A stretch of 64,000 nt of DNA from Tubiluchus corallicola (lineage: Eukaryota > Priapulida > Priapulimorpha > Priapulimorphida > Tubiluchidae). Under the pieces are notes generated by a model. The model was not told the DNA's origin and did not search any database. It saw only the letters and a list, made by a program, of their open reading frames with translations. Positions 12,101-21,681 of the stretch are shown piece by piece. The position numbers and the translations under genes were made by a program. Positions within the stretch are counted from its first letter, which is position 1, and each line of letters opens with the position of its first letter. The stretch is from positions 102,501-166,500 of the forward strand of contig JAQGDQ010000309.1 of the NCBI GenBank assembly GCA_030141605.1, read 5' to 3'.

Positions 12101-15100
12101 CCTGGGGACTGGTATCTTGACTTTGAAACAGTAAGGCTCTTATGATAGGTATCAAAATAAAAAATGAGAAGACAGAGAAACCAACTTAGCAACTTTTGCT
12201 TACTATCAGACAAATTTAGTGAAAATATCGATAAGATAATTAGTTACAAAGTGTAAAACAGTAGGGTAAATTAACCGCTACAATATGGCAAGAAACATGT
12301 TATAATCATATCTGAGACTCCCTGCTGATTCAGTGATCTTGATGATGTCTAGGTTTGACCATAGGTGTTTACTGTATTACATATATATGACTATGGCCTT
12401 TGCCAGCAATGGTGACATTGCATGTTGCCCATGATTCAAACTGTTAGAATAATGACTGTTTTGTCCAAGTTTCGATGAATAATATGATTAGGCAGCTAAT
12501 ATGTCCACGATAAAAAAGCTTGTTCACGATGGCTTAACTTTTGTCTTATTTAGAAACTAAACAGACATGAGAAATTTTGGAACTGGACTCTGAATGTGCT
12601 ACCAGGAAGCATAATGGTCGGCAACTGGTACAATGGTGACCCGCCAGTGGATCATAAAGGATTTTTACTGGACCGTGTTAACCGAAGGCTTGGTCCAGCT
12701 TATATGCGTCAAGTTCGAGTTAAACCGGGTAAACTAATGGCGTGCTCAGGTGTAAAGATTTCTCTCGGAGAGAAAAGTCACATGTGTGTATGGCTTGACA
12801 ACTTTTCTCACAGTGTATTGCAAACTAATCGACTTCACTCTCAGAAGGAAGTGTACAATAAGCTGCCAGGGAAGTTGCCAAGCCATTCACATGTGCGATT
12901 TTACACTCAGAGAGAAGTTGTTCAACAACCTGAAGAAGAAGTCTCTACGTATGAATGCTCTGTAATTGAGTTACATTCACTGCAATAGAAAGTTTGGTGT
13001 TTCACTTTAACTAATTGGTAGAGAAAAACAGTAAAATTAATAAACAAAGCTGTCCAAAGTTTGCTGTCATATTCATCTCCAATAAAAAAATGTGCTTGTG
13101 TCATCAGCAGACTTATTACTTAATCATCATATCAGTCATCGTTGTTATCATCATCTTCATCATCATCATCATCATCATAATCATCACGACCATGACCATC
13201 ACTACCACCACCACCACCACTGCCACCATCACCACCACCACCACCACACACCATCACCATCATCATGATAGAATTAGAATTACAAATTAGAATCTTTAGA
13301 GCCTACGTGTGCTTTTATATTGTCATCTATGACTTGGTAAATTACCAAAAAATTTTGATTTTATTCTTTTTTCCAATAGGATCTTGTCGCGTGAGTCCAT
13401 ACATGATAGAGGTCATGCCAGATTGCAGTGACTGGCCACTGTTTGAAGGATATGAAGACAGGGATTTTTCTCCTGGATGGAGAGTAGATACCGCTAATGG
13501 ATCTCACTATCCGGAGTATAAGTTTCGAGGCGCCCTTGACATGAGCAGCTTACCCTATTGGGGTCGTTTAGGTAAACCACTTGAACTAGCGAAAATAGTA
13601 AAATAATTATGATTTTAGTAGGGAAGTGGCAAATAAACTTGGACATATTCTGTAAATTGATGAGAATCAATGATTTATTCCTCAATTTAGGAGGAAATGA
13701 GCTTTAATACTTGTTAAATTCACATTGCGGTGTCTTCAACATATTAACACTGTATGTATATTCAAGAAAATATTTCACTTATTGGCTTAACGTTCCCTTT
13801 TCTAGTTAAATTTTTAAAGGAAAGGTCAAGTCACTTGGCATGTTGGATTCATTTTACTGTTAGTACTTAAACTAAGAAAAATATAATAAAGAAATTTGCA
13901 AAAAAACTGTCTATAAAGCACAAAGTTAGTTTTTACTACCACTCCGTATAAGTTCTCAGGCGAGGTGGAAGCCACCATTCACTTTAAAATTATGATGGAG
14001 ATTTCGTGACTTTCCGTAAGCACATCGTAGCTTTCCGTAAGCACATCGTAGCTTTCCGTAAACACATCGTAACTTTCCGTAAGCATGCGCTGTTTAAACT
14101 AATTGAAATTTCTGCAGCTTAATTAATGTTCTTGTAAAAATATCACTAAATTAGTTATCTAATTTTTTGTGAAAACTATTTCTACTTTTAACGAACATTG
14201 ACGGTACACTGCTTTTCTTCAGCCAATGAAAGGAAAGTCATTGGTGAAAGAATGGAGGTTCAAAATGGCAGCACCCAAGTGTGAAATGAAAGCGACTTTA
14301 AAGTGATTTTACTAATTACACGAGGCACTTATCACACTTCATTACTAAATTCTTCTAACACTTTTCGCGAACATTGAAATAAATTTAGTTTCCTAGTCAG
14401 AGGGCCTTTCCTCTGACACAATTATACCTATCTTAACTAACTTAGACCGAATCTTGCTGAACATTCAGTTTGCACAATATACAGCTATTTCTGAATGTCA
14501 ACAACAGTAACGACAACAACAATCATGGTGACCTGTGACTGGGCTTACCAGTTGGGCCCCGTTGTTGGAATTGGCTTTTTTGATCAAATATGCCGCCGAA
14601 GCTTTGCTTTAATAATTTTTTATCCAACAAGAATAATTTGTTTAGTGTTTAAGCTTATTGAAACATGGAACCTGAATCGAATTGATAAGTCCAGAAAGGC
14701 AGTGGGTTTGAGCTACTAAACCCTTCTTTATCTAACACAAACATTCTTTATCTACAGGACTGTACCCAGGTGGAGGTTATTACCTTGTCTTTGAGGAAGG
14801 GTTACAAGAGATGACGAATCAACTTAAAAAAGCCATGGAAATGAAGTGGATTGATCAGTATACCAGAGCCATATTTATCGAGCTGTCTACTTATAATCCT
14901 TATTCGAACTTGTACACTGTTGGTCTGATTTTATTTGAGTTTCCCTCCTCTGGAGGCATCTACAGATATGCTAGGTAAAAGCTTACAATTGTTCAGTAAA
15001 GGGGCGTTTATGTAGCATCCAGATGCAAACGCGTTTTGGGGGTGCAGGACAGATAAAATCGATTTGTATTGTTTTCAATGCACTCATTCATGCAGCCTGC

Positions 15101-18100
15101 ATGCGAGTTATTCTTTTTCTTCAGCTATTTTCAATTGATTTTTTTCCGCAGGCTGTTCCGCGCTAGAAAACGCGTCCGCATTCGCATCTGCACACTACAT
15201 AAATACCGCTTAAGCAGCGTGTAAGGGTAAATTGAATGTGGTTTGGGAGAAGTGCAAGAGGCCAATAAAGTTAAACTAACATTAGAATTACCAATTTGGA
15301 TTAGCTTACCAAAAAAATTATATCCGTGTTTTGCGCGCACTGCATACTGCAGCTACGCATATATATTGTTCCGGGGTTCGACCCGGTAGATAGCCTTACG
15401 GCCCACCATCGGTGATGCAGGTAAGCGCTGCATAACGTACGCTCCAGAAATTTAAAAAAAAGAAACAACAAAACCAAAACTTAGAATTCAAAAGGGACGG
15501 CTGAGAAGAACAACACAATAGAAAAAAAACAAAACCTGGTGACTATGCTTCAAACTTTACGGAATCCACGACACTAGGCAGGCAGACAGGAGAAGTGCAT
15601 TCCACGACAACCAGAAGACAACTGACAATGTCACGTGTTCGTTCTTTCACCGGAAACCACTGCTTAACCAATCGCAGGTTATGTTATGGGCTTCCTAGTT
15701 TAAAATGAGGTCATAACATTACCTGTAGGTTGGCTGGCCTGGTGCCTATGAATAGAACTGTATAATGCACTGTTCCCTGTTCAGCTCAATATATATATAT
15801 CCATAAGTAATTTCTATACTACTAATGCAGCTACTAGTACAGTCTCATTTAGCAGACATTTTATTGTCGTGCTACACGTGTCTCACCCTACTAAGGGCTT
15901 CATCAAGGCTTATAAAATCTGTCTTGGGAATGTAAACAGTAAGTTATGGCTTGCTATCACTGTGTAAAAGTTTCAATTAATTCTGCGCAAATATTCAACT
16001 TTTTGCGAAAATATAGTAAATTTCTGGTGATTCTTTTTTTAACTGATCATAACGTTGACATAGCTGTGTTTTGGTGAGTAATGTCATGTTTGTTACGTTT
16101 TATAGTCCCAGGTGAAGCCTTTAGTAAGGAGAAACATGTTTAGAATGATAAAAAAGTGTTTTTGTACCATGTATTTGTTTACAGGTGTGTGTGTTGTGTT
16201 GTTTACAGGGGTGTGTGTTGCTTACTGTATTGTGGAAAATGAAGAAATTCAAATCACAAAAATTGTTTAATTTTTTACAGGTTTGATCCAATGCGAATCA
16301 CACAACCTGCTGACTTTGGAAACTTTCACATCGTTTGCGAGGTCATCTTCGTTCTTTTCACCATATTTTTCATAGTAAGTTTACATTTCTGTGCATATTC
16401 CTTAAAAAAGACAATGATTTTTCATATTATTCCATTTTCAAATACGATAAAAAGTATACATTTTAACACAATTGATACTGCAAAATCTAATAATGGATTT
16501 CTGATAATCAAATAATATGCTAAAAGCTTAATTAGTGGCAGGCAAGCCCAACTATTGTTGGCATTACAAACTAACGTGACTCTCAACAGCAAAAATATTC
16601 TGCGAGCTGCATGTCTTTGCGAAAGCGAAAATTAAGTACTGTGCTACTGTAAGACATTCAGTGTGTTGTACTAAAACTAGGGAAGTTTTAAGATAAGAAT
16701 TCAAATTTCAAATTTGCCACTGTGCTCAAAACGTGTGCAATACGTCACAAATGATCTCTTCTGAACTGAGAGGCAGAACACTTGTTTTTTGTGCAATCTG
16801 TTTCCAAAATGCAGGTGCTAGTGCCCGTCTAGCTAGCGAATGGCGAAATGCATATAACAGTGAACAACTAGTAGTGCGGACGCGAAATTGTGTTTGAAAA
16901 AATAGTATGTTTCCTTTTCACTACTTTAGTGAGTAGATTGGTTTGACCAACATTTAATGATTGGGTCCGGTTTTGCTTTAATACATCTGTGTACGTGTTT
17001 GTAATATGGCTTTTAGTAAAATAAACTGATAAACTAGATCATTATTTCTTTCCAGGTCAGAGAGACCATCAAGTTAGTTAAGCAGAAGCAGAAATATTTC
17101 TCTGATGTTTGGAACTACGTTGAATGGGCTGGTATTGCCTTTTCTCTCGCTTCTATATTCCTCTATTTTATTCGCCTGTTCTTCGTTAATAAAGTCATTA
17201 ATTCATTCAAGGTATGATAAGTACATGCATTTTATTACATGTTTGCATAGACTATTATTTGTATTGCATAGTGATATTACTAGTTTGTTATACTTTATTG
17301 CGTTTTGAGCAAATGTTCTCAGTTATAGAGTAAAGTTCTCTTCCAGCAGTAAAGTCTGTTAATTCAAAATCTGTTTATTGTGTGGCCGATACAATAATAT
17401 TGATGCAGGGCTCAGGTACGCCCTGTTCTGTGTTCAAACTTTCACTCACTCAAGAACACAGATATGCGGCCTGGATGTTATTTCAAATTCCCTTGAAAGT
17501 AAAACACCCCTGTAAATGAAAATGTAATAATCTTACCTGCATAAAATTCACAAATCCTACCTTCTGATTGGATCAAATTTAAATACTTCACCAATGCAAA
17601 GTCAGCAAATATAAATGTCACATTCTGTTTCCTAAAGCTCAGTTGTAGCTGGAGTTTGAGCACCAAAGAGTCCAAAGACTGCACCTGCCCTCCCAGGACT
17701 TGAGCACCAAACAGACCAAAGCCTGCCCCTGCCCTCCCAGGACTTGAGCACCAAACAGACCAAAGCCTGCACCTGCCCTCCCAGGACTTGTCTCCCTATT
17801 GCTTCGGTGTCAATGTGAGGGAGTGATGAATCCTCAAGGGTAGATTCATTTTTTTGTGTTTTATGTTTAGCCAGCTATTTGTTCTTTTCAATTATAAAGA
17901 TTCTTTCAAACACTAACATTTTAATTTTACAAAATTACTGTTAGCCAAGATTTTGATCGGGTCTTATGCCGCTCTTTCAAAGCTGACAAATGTCTCCCAG
18001 TCGTTTGGTTTACTAATTTCGTTTCAGAATGTCGTTTTCGAACCGTCTTGGGGTTATTACAACTCCCCCTTGGCGACGAGAACTCGACGGCAAAACGATA

Positions 18101-21100
18101 TGTAGAAATATTCTAATAAGCAGGAAAAATGCTTTAATGATTTTTCCAATTGCCATTATGAATGAACGACAAATACAGCATGAAAATGCAAATTTAAATT
18201 GCAAGAAGGACTTTATGGTGTAATGTTTGACAGGAAATTATTATTGATATCTGAGAATGATAGTCTTGAAGAAACAATTGTAACAGCACGTTCAGACTTG
18301 CCAAGTAACTCGCAAGCGTGTTCAGACTAGACAGCAAAACTTGCTGGAAGTTACTCTCTGACAAATTCAACGGCAAGTGCGAGCTCACACTCTTGTCCCT
18401 ATTTTCTGTGAAAGTAACTCGCTGAACTATTCACACTAAACAGTAAAATTCAATTCACAGCAACTGTGGTAAAGTCTTGCCGACAGTAACTCACAAAGCA
18501 GCTTACACTTGCAAGTTTGCTGTCAGAGACAGTAACTCACAAAGCAGTTCACACTTGCAAGTTTGCTGTCAGAGAGGGTAACTCACAAAGCAGCTTACAC
18601 TTGCGAGTTTGCTGTCAGAGAGAAAACTCGCGACAATCTGAACGCACCGTTATTCTAAACAGCCTAAAAGGTACATCAAAATGGAATTTATGGTCGACAA
18701 ACAGTTCATTGTCAAGGCTCTACAACAAAGAAATTTACCAGAATTTAGAAACAACATCGAAATGCAGTTCAGTAGTTAGATAGCCAAAAGATAATGACAT
18801 AACATTAAATAATTAATTTAACAAGATTATTAATAATAACAAGACAATTAATAGATAATTTACCTTACAGATTACATATCTTGGTTGATATGAAACTATG
18901 CTACACTCCAAAAACAAATAAACCAATATGTTAATAGTAACAGAACTGTCAATATTAGGGAGCTGCCATTTTGTTACTGAATTTCACAAAGCACAGTGCA
19001 CTGTTGGTGTTGCACAAGCTCAAGTGCACATACTCATTTTTGCTGTTTAACTTTGTTTTGCTGTTATATCGTATATCTTTTGGCTATCGTACTACTGAAT
19101 TGTAGTTCGATGTTGTTTCTAAATTCTGATAAATTTCTTAGTTATATATGCCATGGTAATGAACAGTTTGTTCGAAACCGGTCGGCAATAAATTTCATTT
19201 TGGTGTGATTTGTAAATTCATTGCTTTAAATGTTTTGCTTTAAGTGTTTTACAAACGACTTGGTTAAACGTTTTGTAAATGCTTTTATTTTTAAATGCTT
19301 TGTGTGTGACTTGCTTTAAACATTATGTAAATGATTTACTTTGAAAACGGTGTAAAAATGCTTTATTTTAAATATGCTAAATGCGGATTAGAGAAACCTC
19401 TTTTACCTTGAGTTAAGCCTCCGGTTAGGTATCCTTGATCATGACAATAACGGCCACATTCAATGACAGTTAGGTTGCTGTAGATTGGACTATAAATTCC
19501 CGGATTATGAATCATGTTTAAAATCCTTGTAACATTCCGTTTCTGAAGAAATAATAGAACATACAGTAGTTTGGGGGGGGGCAGGAATACAAACGAATAC
19601 AAGTATATAGAATATACGAATTTAAATAGCAATGAAATTACTTTTACATTTGTATAATTGTTTGTTTGCCAAGTATGGATAATTAAAGTTTAAAAGGTAT
19701 CTAAAACATTATATTGTGGATGCATTCAGCAAACTATAAAAGTAGATGTCGATCTACAAAAATTTTCTCTGTCTGTTTCAGAGATCAAAGGGAAAGGAGT
19801 ACATTAACATGCAACACATTAACATGACAGATGAGATGCTCAGATATATGCTCGCATTCGTCTGCTTCCTTGCTACTATCAAAACCATCCGCCTGCTCAA
19901 ATTCAACAAGCGAATGGGATTACTTGGACAGACGTTATCAAATGCAGGAAGAGACCTCGCCAGCTTCACTTTGCTGTTTGGCTTCTTCTTCCTTCCCTTT
20001 TCTTTACTATTTCAGCTGATGCTGGGAACGCACATGGAAAGCTATTCAAATTTCCTGAGAGCCTGTGAAAGCAGTTTTTCAATGTTGCTCAACAAATTTA
20101 AGTAAGCTAATTTTCTTGAGTAATCAGGGGCATACTAACCAATAGGCTAACTAGGCTATATCCTAGGGTGCCTTCATGTAAAGGGCATATTTTATAACAC
20201 ACCACAGGCAGTTACTGACACAGCTTTTATATAAGTGCCACATAGCGAGCAGGTGCAAGGTGTTACACATCAACCAGTTGTGCAACCTACTTGAATATAA
20301 ACGGTATGCAAATTCTTGTAATTAATAATGACCTAGCTTGATAGTGTTTCTAATACACAACAAGCAATTGTTTAATCTACTCATTACATAAACAACCATA
20401 AATTCACAATAAAGATGGGCGGGACAGAACTATCAGCCTAGGGTGTCGTAAAGTCTTGATACGCCCCTTAATCCTTCATTATTTAATAAATAAATTAATA
20501 AATAATGTCTCTGCTGGAGATTCTAAAGTAATAATGCAAAAACCATATTATTCAGTTGAAACTTGTTTTAGAAATATTTTATTCATAGCATTTCAACTCT
20601 ACTAGATTAGTTTGATAAACATCTGTACTTACAAACCAATAAGCAGGTGAGATTTTAAACAAAGTGTTGTAACTTATATTTAGCGAATAGAAATAACTAT
20701 ATGTTCCATCAATTATTACAGCACGCCAAAACAGTTTACCATTTTCAGTTAACTGCAATATTTTTTTCTACTTTACATTATGGGTGTGAATGCCTACATT
20801 TACTCAAGACAGTCGTTTTACTAAGTACTAAGTTCTTCTTACTAGTTTCTTTGCAAATTAATATATTTTAAATGATTTTCCAGTGCCATTCTGATTGTCC
20901 ATTGAATCCATTCCAGTGTCCATTGAATAGATATCACCGACTGTTTGGTATTTATACCTGCAGCAATATAAGGAAATCAAGGATTGTGCATTTGTAACCC
21001 TAAAATACCTGTCCTCACCTACGACATTTTTTATCATTTCACGTTGTACTCGTTTGTTATTGTCAGCTCATTCGTTGTTCTTTTTCTTTTCCTGTCTCTC

Positions 21101-21538
21101 ATCTCACTCATCTGATCACTGGTTTCTGGTCAATTAATTTTGTTTTACATTGCAGGTTCTACCGAGCACAACGGATTTCACCTGTCCTCTTTCCCATCTT
21201 CTTCTTCTTTTTCGTGGTCCTTTGCACGTTCGTTCTGATTAACATGTTCGTCAGCATCATCGTCACTGGTTTCACCATGGTCAAGCATGACAACTCGCTG
21301 AAGAAGAACGACTTTGAAATGCTGGATTTTATGATTCGTAGATTTAAAAGCGTTATTGGTTTTGGTACGAGCAAGGTAAACATGATTATGTTCGTTGCTG
21401 CATGTTTTAACTCTAGAAGACTGGGCGTGTCAATTGACGCAGTCTTTTTTATTTAAACAACTTAAACGGAAAACTTAAATTTTATTTTAAATTATTGTTA
21501 CCACTAGTTACCTGCTCATCCATAATGCTCATGTCAAC

Positions 21539-21603
<65 letters not shown>

Positions 21604-21650
21604 AGAGAGAGAGACAGAGAGAAAGGGGAAGAGAGGGAGAGGGAGAGAGA

Positions 21651-21681
<31 letters not shown>

